From Caecitellus pseudoparvulus (taxonomy: Eukaryota; Bigyra: Bicosoecida): 64,000 nucleotides of DNA. The stretch covers positions 434,001 through 498,000 of the forward strand of contig CBFFRQ010000042.1 of NCBI GenBank assembly GCA_965644315.1, in the 5' to 3' direction. Position numbers and translations under genes: made by a program. Of this stretch, positions 53,601 through 64,000 are shown one piece after another. The notes beneath the pieces are model-generated. The model saw nothing but the letters and a program-made list of their open reading frames with translations. It was not told the origin of the DNA and ran no database searches. The number at the start of each line of letters is the position of its first letter. Within the stretch, counting starts at the first letter, position 1.

Positions 53601-56600
53601 CCCCTGCCGTGGACATTTCTGCGGTGGCCCCTTTGCTCTCACAGTGTCTCACATCTGACGTGGGGTGTTCAGAAACGCTTCGGGCGCTACATTGCCTGGC
53701 GACCAATCCTGAGACTGCTGCGGCACTGGCAGCAGACACCGAGCTGTTGCAAGGCATGCTGGAGGCGCTCAAAACCCACAACCGCGACACAAAGACAACA
53801 CTGGCAGGCTTCAAAGCACTTGCCACTTTGGGCAAGTCTCCAGCAGGTGCTGCTGCGGTATGCATGATGGGTGGTCTAAAGCGCATCGTGGAGTGGGCAG
53901 ACGAGAACAGTGACGAGGCGAGCGCGACCGAGCTGGCTGTGGCGCTCTCCAGCGCGGCCTCTTTGTGCCAAGCTCCAGAATCCGCGCTGAGCCTGTGTCA
54001 GGATGGGATGCTCGAGGTGATAAAGAACAGCCTGCCCAAGTTTTGTTCGCTGGGTCCATCCGCGTCTCAGCTGAAGAAACAGAGCGCCTGCAAGCTCTGT
54101 TGCGCCTGTGCCAAGCTCCTGAGCAAGGCCCTACTGCATGGAGACGAAGTGGTGGTGCAGGCTGCAGTCGACACTGGTGTCCTGAGGAAGGTTCTCAAGT
54201 TTGCTACATCGAACCAAGCCCTGGTCGAGGATGACGCGTGCGCCGAGGAGCTGCTCCAGATGCTGCACGCTGCCTGCGGGCATACCCTGGCCAGTGCTGA
54301 CATTGCCAGCAATGGGGCGATCGCGGCGGTGCTCGGCATCATGGACTGCCACGGAAATTCCCCGTCTACTCTGGAGCTTGCATCTCAAGTGCTGCACTCT
54401 CTGGGCATGGGGAGTGGAGCAGGCCAGGTGGCAGTGGACGAGTTGAACAAGCTGTGCAAAGCACTGGAGGCGGCAGAGACGATCTCCGACGCGATGATTC
54501 AGGAGCTGGCACAGGGTGTCAAGTCCCTGTCAAACTTGATGATGCTGGACGGGGTAGTTACAGAGGAGAATGCGGCGGGCATCCTGGCTTCTTTGTCGGA
54601 CGCCGTCGCCCTGCTGGCCGAGACTGGAAGCGGCGAGGCCTCTGCCCTGATCGCAGGAGTGCAGAGCATTGGCAGACTCGCAGCCATAGTGCCGAGCACC
54701 CCTACATGCGACGCTATTGAGTACGTGTATGATACGTGGACTCTTCACAGTCATAACAAGGCGCTGGCATGCGCCTCCATTGCAGCGATGGGATCCCTGG
54801 CCGCCAGCCCTGCGGCTGCCCTGCTCATGTCAGACCTGGGGGCCCTAGAGAAGATGCTGGCCACTGGGAAACAGTATGGTGACGACACAAACCTGCAAGA
54901 TCTCATCTCAACAGCTATGCAGAAGGTCATGGACATCTTCACTGCAAACAGCTCGTGGCTGGCAGGGGAGCCTGGGGGCGGGCGAGCCCTGGCCCACGGG
55001 CTCAAGTGGGCAGCTGCAGACAAGTCCCGGCTTGAAGGTGCTGTGGCGGCGGTGCAAGGTGCCCCCAGCGGAGCTGAGGCTCTTTGGGCGGCAATCCCTG
55101 CGCTAGCAGCTGATTCCCGCCTGGACGTCTTGGAGCCCATCATGAGAAGTCTCCGGAACAAGGATGAGGCTGCCTCGGCAAAGGGGATCCGTGCCGCGTG
55201 CTCTGAAGCACGCGTGGAGATCCTCCTGGAAGCGCTCAAGAAGTCACTACACATTCAAAGTGATGCCCATGCCTCGGAGTCGACCAAGGCACTCGCCCTT
55301 GCTCAGGCTGATGATGCCATGACACTGCTGGCATGCACAAACTTCGACGCGGACGGAGCGTTCGTTGCTGGCGAAGACGGCCTTGTGCCTGCATTTATGA
55401 GCCTCCTTGGCCCCAGCCAAGCAGATTCAGAGAGTGTTGCACTTATCTTGTCCACGTTCCGGAATGTGGTGGAGGCAGAAGGCACTGCTGTGCTCCAGCA
55501 GCTGGGGGAGGAAGAGAATATGCAAGTGCTTGAAAGCGTTCTTGCCATGTATGTTGAGCAGCCAGGGCACGAAGACATAACAGGTGATGTACTCGCCCTC
55601 ATGGCTGCTTCGCTTGCCCAGACAGGCTTGGAAGAGAGCACCATCTCGCGGGGCGGCTTCCGCTCCGTGCGCCAAGTGGAAAGCCAGGAAAAGGAAAAGG
55701 GGGGCGCTTTGCATGAGCAGGCGAGTCGCCTGGTGGAGACCCTTGGCGAGAAGTACGACGATGCCACGGCACAAGCCATGAGTCTGGTGCTTGGTCAAGC
55801 CCAAAGCAGCGTGGAGCAGCTTGAGTTTTCTCTGGACGACTCTGGTGGGATCTCTGCAGAGCAAGTCACCATCATGCACGATGCCATGCAGGCCGTACGC
55901 ATGACCGCAGATGAGCTGCCCGCCGATAACATCGTTCGGGCAGATGCTCCGATGCTTGGGCAAGTTGTGCGATGCTTGCATGCAGGAGCAAAGGTGGCGA
56001 ACACTTTGGTCGTTGCGAACGCAGCGCACGTGCTGCGCAAGCTGGCGACGATGGCGGAAAACTGCATGGAAATTGCCCGTCAAGGCGGCATTGACGCCGT
56101 CATCGCAGCAGTTCGAGAGAACCCACATCATAAGGAGCTATTAAACTTGCTGTTGGACCTCATCGAGCGCATTTCGCGGCATGACGAGTTCAAAGCAGCG
56201 GTTGCGGCGAAGGGGGGTGTGGACATCATCATCAACATCGGCATCGGCTTCAACGTGGAGAACCCGAAAATCGCCGTGAAATGCTTGTCCACCCTTGCAA
56301 ACCTCGCGTTCAACTCCCCCGCCAATATCGCGCTCATCATGCAGTTGGATGGCGTGCGTGCTGTGGAGCGGGCCATGCAAGCTCACCCCTCCCACCGCCG
56401 TCTACTCGAAAACGCCATGTGCACACTGAGCAACCTCATGTTCGGCAGTGATGAGAACAAGCTCGTTATTGGGCAAACCTGTGGTGACGAGGTGACACAC
56501 GTTATTCGCATGCATCACACGGATGCCAACCTGTTCAAGATGGCGCTGCGCGCCCTGGGCAACTTGGCGTACTGCGACGAGAACATTCGCTTTGTGGTCG

Positions 56601-58183
56601 TGGAGCACAAAGCGACGGAGGTCATTGTGCAAGGCATGGACGATCACGCTGCGGACGAGGAGGCGCTGCAGCTTGCCATGGAGGTGCTGGGGAACTTCGC
56701 CTCCTTGGAGGAGGAGCCAGGGGAGGCACCCGGGTGGACCAGCATCTCGCAGACAATGCTGCTGCATGGAGGCCCCCAGGCGGTTGTGCGCTTTATGAAC
56801 AAACTGCGCATGAACACGACCATCCTCAAGTCAGGCGTAGACGCCTTGAGCAATGTCGCCAACGACGGCGCAGTGGCAGACGTACTTACAAGGGAGCATA
56901 ACCTGATCAGCACCGTCACGGACATTGTTCGCATGCACGACTGGGACGAAGAGCTCATCCAGCACGCCCTTCCTCTACTTGCAACGCTGACGTACACCAA
57001 GGAAGCGGTTACGCAGCTTGCCACGGAAGGGGGGCTGCCCCTTGTTCAGGACGCCCTGGAGCAGCAACTTGCTCTGCTCAAGGAGCAAGAGGCCGACGTG
57101 CTGACTCCACGGGAAGAGCTAGCGCTGCGGGTCGAAATGACTGAGGCTGCCGTGTCGTCTGCCATGGTTGCCATCACCAACTTGGCAGCTGTTCCTGCGG
57201 GGAGGCAGTCCCTTCGAGACACCAACGGGGTCCGTGCAATGTTGAAGCGACTGCAGCAGCACCAGCAGCGCACAGTGTTTGTGCAGGAGGCCTTGTTGAT
57301 GCTGACGCGGTGCAGCTCTGATGACGAAATCGCCCAAGAAATTGCGCAGCTTGGTATGCACGTCATCATGCAGACCATCGACCAGAACATGCACAGCTCA
57401 GAGATTCTCACGGCAGCCTTTCGCCTGTTGGGGCACTTGGCATTCGTTGAAGAGAACTTGAGCACAATCGTGCAGCACGATGGCATCCAGAAGATTGTGG
57501 CGGCCATTGCCCAGCACGCTGACGCGAGAGACTTGATGATGCGCTCCATCCAGACGCTGGACAACATTGCCATGGCAAACAAGGAGTACGCTCGCCTGGT
57601 CATCGAGGAAAACGGTCGCGATCTCATTGAGATGATTCTTGAGGCATTTGCTGATGATGAAGAGATCGTGCAGTACGGCAAGAGTGCGCTGCTGTCCATC
57701 AACTCCCTTGACAGGCTCGCTCAGTCCGAGGAAGCTGAACGCAAGGCAGCCCTGGCAGCCGCAGAAGCTCGTGCGAAGGCAAGCGCCAGCAGGCCAGATC
57801 CCTTGCGTGATGTGCGCCACTTTCTCTCAGCGGGCCAGGTGGTGTCCGTATGGACGAAAGGCACGAGCAAGCCAGCTCACATGCTCATTAGTGCGGATTT
57901 TCGGTCCATTGTCTGGCAAGAGCCGTCGGGCGCTAAGAAGAAGCTTGGGGCGCTGGACCTGGGCTCTGTTTTGGATGTGCAGCCGGAGGCGGGAAAAGGC
58001 CACAATATCAAACGGTCAGCGTTCAGGAAGGCAGCAAATCCTGAGTGTTGCTTTACAGTGCAGGGAGAGCGCAGCCAGCTGTGCGTTGAGACAAACATTC
58101 CACCCGATGTGATGACATGGGTTGAGTCACTGCACGCCCTTCTGAAGGTGTTTCGCACAGACAAATCCCTCCTGGTGCGCTGA
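50678..58183 (+). CDS. Giant armadillo-repeat protein with C-terminal PH-like domain
   Basis: Exons 50678-50858 and 50991-58183 give 2457 residues. Nearly the whole length is armadillo/HEAT-like helices, for example VEGAMAALANLAMGSPAVDI, AVKCLSTLANLAFNSPANIA, MALRALGNLAYCDENIRFVV and SIQTLDNIAMANKEYARLVI, with the N-x-A or N-L-A turn of ARM repeats. Repeats in the C-terminal third (about 55900-57700) are the most regular. The final 130 residues (HFLSAGQVVSVWTKG, AHMLISADFRSIVWQE, CCFTVQGERSQLCVET and WVESLHALLKVF) have the strand order and terminal helix of a pleckstrin-homology domain, suggesting binding to phosphoinositide membranes. No signal or membrane helix is present. A scaffold role at membrane, cytoskeleton or flagellum is inference. 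Confidence 0.85.
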
Positions 58184-58606
58184 GGCTGTGGTGCTTGAAT
58201 CCAGTGAGGCAGAGCCACCCGACGGCGTGCAAGAAATACATGATGAAAAGCAAAACCCAAGCTTTCCCGCAATCCCAAGGCCTGAAGCAGGGAATCCACC
58301 CTGTCGGACTTCAACGTCTCTCCCCGTCCTTGCTCGCCCTGCGAAGCACGGAGCAGTCGTGCGGGGAGTTGCAAGCCAGCCGCGCTTGTTCCACATTCAC
58401 GCCACGGCTGTGAGGGTGGCTGCCCAAGCGTAGTGCGCAAGCTAGCAAAGGTGAGTGCAAGTGGTAGCGAGTGCCTACACTTTTGAGGGCGCGCATGGCG
58501 GGTTGGTGCATGGGGCGCTTGGGAGGCACTTGCACGCGTTTCGCGTGCGTTTCATGTCATCACACGAGCCTTCGCTTGGCTGTGGGCTTCGCAGGCAACA
58601 AAAGGC
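58184..58606. other. Intergenic gap before the exonuclease gene
   Basis: The 423 bp lie between two plus-strand genes and should hold a 3' UTR and a promoter. No coding or RNA feature is evident. Confidence 0.45.
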
Positions 58607-61600
58607 ATGGGCGTTCCGGCGTTTTTCAGATGGCTGAAGGAAAAGTACCCCAAGGTGCTTGTGCGAGCTGTCGAGGCGCAGGCCGTAAAGGCGGACGGAG
58701 TGCAGGTGCCGGTGGACATCACGAAGGCGAACCCGAATGGAGTGGAGTTTGACAACTTGTACCTGGACATGAATGGGTACGCATGATCAACTTTGCTGCA
58801 GCATGCTTGAGCATTGGAAGCAGCACTCAACATGCACGCCTGCCTCGCCGTCACAGCATCATTCACCCGTGCGTGCACCCTGAAGATCGCCCTGCTCCCG
58901 AGACGGAGGAGGACATGTTTGCCGCTGTGTGCGAGTATGTGGAGCATTTGGTCAGCGTCATTCGTCCTCGCCGGGTATTGTATCTTGGCATCGATGGCGT
59001 GGCCCCCCGAGCCAAGATGAACCAGCAGCGCAGTCGGCGATTCAAGACAGCCAAGGAAATTGAAGAGCACCAAGCAATCAAAGAGCGCGTGAGGCAGCAT
59101 GCGTTGTCCATGGGCAAGTCAGTGCCTCCAGCGTCCAAGGCGCGTTTTGACCACAATGTGATCACCCCCGGCACGCCATTCATGGATCGTCTGGCTGAGT
59201 ACCTGAACATCTTCGTCATGCACAAGCAAAACACCTGTGCCGCGTGGCGGGCTCTCACTGTCATCCTGTCCGCAGCAGATGCCCCAGGGGAGGGAGAGCA
59301 CAAGATCATGGACTTTATCCGCCGTGAACGGCAAGCTGAAGGGTACGACCCCAACACGCGGCACGTGCTGCACGGCTTGGACGCAGACCTCATCATGCTG
59401 GGCTTGGCAACGCACGAAGTGCACTTCACCATTCTCCGAGAGGAGGTGCTGACGCCTCGAGAGGCCAAGCGCAAGGCATCACGGGGCCAAACTGTCGATG
59501 ATGGCGCACACAAGCCACTGTTCATGCTGCACATTGCCACGCTCCGAGAGTACTTGGATGCGGAGTTCGCATCAGTGGCCTCACGGCTGCCGTTTCCGTA
59601 TGACCTAGAGCGCGTCATTGACGACTTTGTATTCTTGTGTTTCTTCGTGGGGAACGACTTCCTGCCGCACTTGCCCAGCCTAGACATCCGGGAGGGGGCA
59701 GTGGACCTGCTCATCAACTTGTACAAGCAGGTGCTGCCGTCTCTTGGAGGGTACCTCACACACGAAGGTGACGTAAATCTGGCCCTTGTGGATGTGCTTC
59801 TGCAGCGCTTGGGGCTGCTGGAAGACACCATTTTTCGTCAGCGTAAGTCTTCAGAGGACAGATCAGCACGTTGGCGAGAGGCCCGTGATCGAGAACTGAA
59901 GGCCAAGGAAGCTGCGGCTGCTGCGGAGGTCCAAGCCGCGGCTGGCGCTGGTGCAAGCACCACCGGTGCATCATCAAATCAAAGTGCTGCCGCTGCTCTG
60001 CGAGCAGGTCTGCGAGGCACGAAGCGTGGCCGTCCCAAGGGCGAGAGCAGCAGCCAAGCAGCGCCTGCCCGCCCGGCGAAGGCTGAGCGAGGGGCCGACG
60101 CCGAGGATGTCGGTGCTGCGGGTCCAGCGGTAGATGGCGAGGTGCGAGCATCTCCCCTGCCGTCCCCCACTTCGGACGATGGGGACACGCCCCTGCCCAC
60201 GCCCAAGGTTCTGACTGCAGAGGAACGCACCCAAGCACATGAGGAGTTCAGCGAGGTTGTGAAGCAGGAGATCAAGCAGGCTTCCATCGACGAGAGCGTT
60301 GTAGACGAGGTGCGCTTGGGGGAGGTGGGGTGGAAGGACCGGTACTACATGTCCAAGCTGGGGCAGGAGCGGGGCAGCAGCCCCACTGCGCGGCGGGAGC
60401 TGGTGAAGGAGTACGTCACTGGACTGCAGTGGGTTTTCGCGTATTACTACAAGGGCGTCCCATCCTGGAAGTGGTACTACCCCGAGCACTACGCACCCTT
60501 TGCATCTGACCTGGTGGACGTGGCGCAGTTCAAGGCCAGCTTCACGTTGGGCTCCCCATTCACGCCGCTGCAGCAGCTGATGGGGGTGCTGCCGCCATAC
60601 TCGGCCCACGCTCTTCCCCCCGCTTGCGCGGCGCTCATGAAGGATCCCAAGTCCTCAGTCGCCAAGTACTACCCAACTGACTTTGCCATGGACCCCAACG
60701 GAAAAAAGATGACGTGGCAGTGGCTGGTGCTGCTGCCCTTCATCAAGGAGAGCGAGCTGGTGAAAGCTCTGGACAGTGTCAGCGACACGTTCACGGAGGA
60801 AGAAAAGCGGCGCAACACACTTGGCAACGACATGATCTTCGTGCACAGTCAGACGGTCCTTGGCAAGCTGTTGCAGCCACTGCTGCCTGCAGATCAAGGG
60901 GGTGCGGGGAAGAAGCTCGTGCGTTGGACTCCAACGCAGGTGGACGCCGGCGGCCGCGCAGTGGCTGGTGCAGCCATGGCCAAGGCGGGGGCGTCTGGCA
61001 CAGTGGGACTGGGGCAGCCGGTTCAGACGACGGTGACCCGGCGCTTCCCTCGCATCAGCAGCAACGCCGTGTTACGCCTGATGTTCCTGAACCCCCCACA
61101 CAAGCGACACATTTGCCGTTTGCTGAAGGGGGCAGTGCCTGCGCCCCGCACGCTGCATTCCCTGGACCTGCAGATCCGTACGCCCAGACTGAACCGCGGC
61201 ATGAACATTGCTGAGCTGGCCTTCGGTGGGGGTGGGGGTGGTCGAGGAGGTGGGAGAGGGTTTGGTCGCGGCCGTGGTCGAGGTGGGCTGCTGGGGACAA
61301 TGCCGGGGCGTGGCCCCCGTGGTGGGAGTGCCCTAGCGACGATGGGGGTCGCCATGCACCAGCGCGGCGGACACGAGGCTTCGCACCACCGCTTTAATGC
61401 CCACACGGGTTACGCAGATGATCGCTTTGTTCGAGGGCCGGGGGGGCACTTCACGCCAGTACAGCACCAGCCACAAGGCGGGCACCACAGAGGCGGTGGA
61501 TACCAGCGCAGGTATGTAGGGGGGCCACAGCAGGCCATGCCGCGGCCACAGCACCCATGGCCCCAAGGCATGCCCAGACCCCAGCACACAGTGTTTCCAA

Positions 61601-61686
61601 GAGGTGCTGGGCCGCCCGCCCCCATGCCACGCGGGCCAGCGGGACACACGGGGGGGGGCTACACCAGGAGAGCCTACGGAAGGTGA
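58607..61686 (+). CDS. XRN2: 5'-3' exoribonuclease, XRN2/Rat1 family
   Basis: Exons 58607-58776 and 58857-61686 give 999 residues; the junction restores [20 protein letters not shown], the first metal-binding Asp of the family. The start [18 protein letters not shown] is the universal XRN N-terminus. Other signatures are [49 protein letters not shown] and [20 protein letters not shown]. The length and the second part ([39 protein letters not shown]) fit the nuclear XRN2/Rat1 group more than the larger XRN1. The CCHC zinc knuckle found in many XRN2 proteins is absent. The C-terminus is Gly/Arg- and His/Pro/Gln-rich (about 61210-61680). It degrades 5'-monophosphate RNA in transcription termination, rRNA processing and turnover. 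Confidence 0.93.
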
Positions 61687-61791
61687 GGCCAGTGTCGCCC
61701 ACTGGTGCATAATCCACACTCGTAAATGCAACCTTGCGTAGAACACAGGGAGTGCACGCGCATCCTGAGGTCGGCACTGTGCGAGATCAAG

Positions 61792-63332
61792 ATGGGGCTG
61801 AGTCAGCGCGGGGGCGGCAAGCGCAAGGGCCAACAAGCCAGCGACGCAGCAGGCACCATGCAGGTGAGAGCCACCCACGAGTAGCACGCAAGGCAGCTTG
61901 CGCTGGGCGGAGCGGAGCCTGCTCACCAAGCACTGCAATGACACCACAGGTGAAAGATGATGCTGATGAGTCCAACCGCAGCTCGGTGCTGCTGACCAGC
62001 CAGGTGCGTTGCTGGCAGGGGCTGTGGTGTGCGGGGCGTTTCCGCGCCGTGTCCAGACCTGCCCGGCACGACTTGTGCCTTCCCCTTCTGTGACCCCAGG
62101 CCTCTAGCAAAAAGTGGGCTGGGTGGCAACGGCGCTTCTGGCCGACATGGATCGGGCTGGCCTTCTTCTTCTCTCTCATCTACTTTGGGCGGCAGGAGGG
62201 CCTGGCGCTGATGGTCCTCTGCTCCCAAGCCAAGATCTTCCAGGAACTGGTGAGCATCCAGATCAACTACAACAAGGAGCGCGAGCTGCCCGGCTTTGCG
62301 GGTTTCTACTTCTACTGGTTTTTCACCGCGACATTCTGGTTCTATGGGCGGCAAATCCTGCCCCAGCTGGAGTTCAACCCTTGGGTTTTCAACGTCCCCG
62401 TGCTGGGGTGGCTGCTGAGGAAGCACAGCGCAGTCGCTTTCGGCCTGTACGTGGCCGGCATCGTCGCGTTCGTTATCTCCCTGCGGAAGCAGAAGATGTT
62501 CCAGTACCAGTTCTCCCAGTTTGCGTACTGCCACATGGCCTTGTTCATGGTGGTGTGGAACTCCACGTTCATCGTGGGAAACCTGTATCACGGCCTCATC
62601 TGGATGTTCTTGCCAGCGTCCATGGTCATGTGCAACGACATCTGGGCCTACGTCTTTGGCTTCTTCTTCGGTCGCACGCCGTTAGTACCGTACATCAGCC
62701 CGAAGAAGACCGTAGAGGGCTTTGCCGGCGCGTTCGTTGCCACCATCATCTGGGCTCTGGGCGTGTGCTGGATCGTGGAGCAGGCCACCTCCTCTTCGGT
62801 GGCCCAGATCATGCTGTGCCCCAAGCAAGGCGTCTTCCCCGCCTTTGCCTGGTCCACACCCACCTGCGACGTGACGACGTTGTACGGCGGCATCCACGTC
62901 CAGCACCCCCTTCGCACATGGTGGTTCGCACGTGCCGTTCCATGGTGGATGGAGGAGGTGGAGATCTCAGAGATGCAAGCACACGCGGTGGTGATGGCTG
63001 TCCTGGCTTCGTTCATCGCGCCCTTCGGCGGCTTCTTCGCCTCTGGCTTCAAGCGGGCATTCAAGATCAAGGACTTTGACCAGGTCATTCCTGGCCACGG
63101 TGGCATCTTGGACCGCATGGACTGCCAAATCGTCATGGGCTCCCTGGTGTACATGTACTCTTGGCACTTCCTCGGCCTGAGCGCGCCCGCTGTTGACGAG
63201 AGCCACCTCGGTGCACACGGCCCTGCCTTTGCCTCCATCTGGGCACGGGCGGCGGCACTCCCCGAGGAAGGCCAACTGGCACTCTTGCACAAGTTGGCTG
63301 GCACTTTGAACGCCACAGTGTCAGGCGTGTGA
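61792..63332 (+). CDS. CDS1: Phosphatidate cytidylyltransferase (CDP-diacylglycerol synthase)
   Basis: Exons 61792-61863, 61950-62003 and 62100-63332 give 452 residues. It makes CDP-diacylglycerol from CTP and phosphatidate, the precursor of phosphatidylinositol and cardiolipin-type lipids. The family signature is complete near the C-terminus: SGFKRAFKIKDFDQVIPGHG followed by GILDRMDCQ. Earlier landmarks are NDIWAYVFGFFFGRTPL, ISPKKTVEGFAGA and MVLCSQAKIFQELVSI, all as in the eukaryotic ER enzyme. About eight membrane helices are visible, the first in TWIGLAFFFSLIYFG created by exon 3. The soluble N-terminus is basic then acidic, spread over two tiny exons of 72 and 54 nt. The enzyme is expected in the ER membrane. 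Confidence 0.95.
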
Positions 63333-63471
63333 ACCGCCCGCCGCTGCGGCGCCCACCTTCGTTTCAATGCACCGCTCCACGCACAATTGCTTGGCAGGGT
63401 GATTGCTCGACTTTGGGCCCTCGAGCACAGTGGTGGTCCGCCTGCCCCAGGTAAATGCGGCTGCGCCCAAC

Positions 63472-64000
63472 ATGGCAGCTCAGGAGGCCTGGCAGCGGGT
63501 GGCGCGTTCACTGGCCGAGGCGTCGAAGCCCACGACCTTAGCAGCAGCCCTTCACTCCTTCGCCACCCCTCCACCCTGCTCGCTGGCCGAAGTTCTTCAG
63601 GCAGCGGTGTGCTCCCCGAACTGCAACTTGCTGTGTGAACTCTCCTTATCATGTCCCGAGAGCCGGGGAGCCCTGCGGGCCGTTGTGCGGGGCTCGCCCG
63701 ATCCAGCAGTCCGGCGGGCGGGTGCGGCCATGTTGTTTGCTTGGCTTGCTGCGGAGGCTGCCGAGCCGGGGAACCTGGATAGCATCCCGACGGAAGGCGT
63801 CAACGACCTTCTCAGTGCATTAGTCGGTTCCCTACTGGATATTTGGTCCCAGGTGCGCAAGGACGCTTCCAAGGCATTCTTCACTCTGCTGCCTCAGCTC
63901 CCGTTGGATTGGGTGCGACGAGCGGCCCATGCTCTCCAACGGGTGCTGAGCATGCCCAGTGCGAGTACCCCAGCTGGATCATCGGCATCCGCAGTAGATA
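63472..64000 (+). CDS. N-terminal part of a helical-repeat protein, 3' partial
   Basis: A frame opens at ATG 63472 (cccaacATGGc) and runs without a stop to the window end, at least 176 residues. The sequence is amphipathic and helical: MAAQEAWQRVARSLAEASKP, then GALRAVVRGSPDPAVRRAGA, NDLLSALVGSLLDIWSQVRK and DASKAFFTLLPQLPLDWVRR. Paired helices with regular Leu and Ala spacing suggest HEAT or ARM repeats. The VRKDASKAFFxLL phrase is reminiscent of THADA/Trm732-type proteins, but this is a weak resemblance. A possible intron cannot be excluded. It is plus-strand, 139 bp after the CDP-DAG synthase stop. Confidence 0.6.
   Translation, partial: MAAQEAWQRVARSLAEASKPTTLAAALHSFATPPPCSLAEVLQAAVCSPNCNLLCELSLSCPESRGALRAVVRGSPDPAVRRAGAAMLFAWLAAEAAEPGNLDSIPTEGVNDLLSALVGSLLDIWSQVRKDASKAFFTLLPQLPLDWVRRAAHALQRVLSMPSASTPAGSSASAVD

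Overview
This is nuclear DNA of a compact, GC-rich microbial eukaryote. Twenty-seven protein genes fit in 64 kb, split about evenly between the strands and often only tens of bases apart. Introns are short (mostly 65-90 nt), with GTG- or GTA-type donors (GTGCGT, GTGAGT, GTACGT, GTAAGT) and CAG acceptors. Almost every splice junction below was placed by matching phase and by restoring a recognisable protein. No tRNA, rRNA, CRISPR array, transposon or bacterial-style operon was seen. The gene set points to a free-living, flagellated protist or alga: a DZIP1-like cilium protein, the SCAR/WAVE subunit BRK1, ATG8, CUL4, GINS PSF2, mitochondrial uS5 and large EGF-module surface proteins. The lineage cannot be settled from sequence reading alone; a haptophyte, stramenopile or apusomonad-like organism is possible, and no TGTAA poly(A) signal typical of green algae was noticed.

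Layout. 1-7.8 kb: ovothiol synthase OvoA (5' end outside the window), a small two-helix membrane protein, an FHA plus tandem-BRCT protein with MDC1 architecture carrying a 33-bp minisatellite, and an ankyrin protein on the minus strand. 8-14.3 kb: an organelle-type DEAD-box helicase divergent from a presequence-bearing cold-shock protein, a C2-domain protein and the rRNA methyltransferase BMT2. 14.3-25.3 kb: CUL4 (minus), PSF2, a cysteine-less mitochondrial ferredoxin-like protein, BRK1 (minus), an HDHD5/CECR5-type HAD protein, mitochondrial uS5 (minus), an L-type lectin cargo receptor and ATG8.

25.4-44.7 kb: a DZIP1-like protein (minus), a single-exon fusion of a GH20 hexosaminidase with an endonuclease/exonuclease/phosphatase domain, a large unknown nuclear-type protein (minus), a putatively acylated small protein (minus), and a secreted EGF/beta-module protein. 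44.8-64 kb: a TBC Rab-GAP (minus), a degenerate DHHC-family acyltransferase, a 2457-residue armadillo protein, an XRN-type 5'-3' exonuclease, CDP-diacylglycerol synthase, and the start of a helical-repeat protein running off the window.

The genes are mostly housekeeping and do not form one pathway. Two loose themes recur. One is mitochondrial or organellar expression and maintenance (helicase, cold-shock protein, uS5m, ferredoxin-like protein, HDHD5). The other is endomembrane traffic and autophagy (lectin receptor, ATG8, TBC protein, acyltransferase, CDP-DAG synthase). The most unusual items are the GH20-EEP fusion, the MDC1-like protein with its frame-breaking minisatellite and T-x-P-F/Y cluster, the ferredoxin fold whose cysteine ligands are replaced, the DHYC protein with lost zinc ligands, and ATG8 that is encoded ending in glycine.
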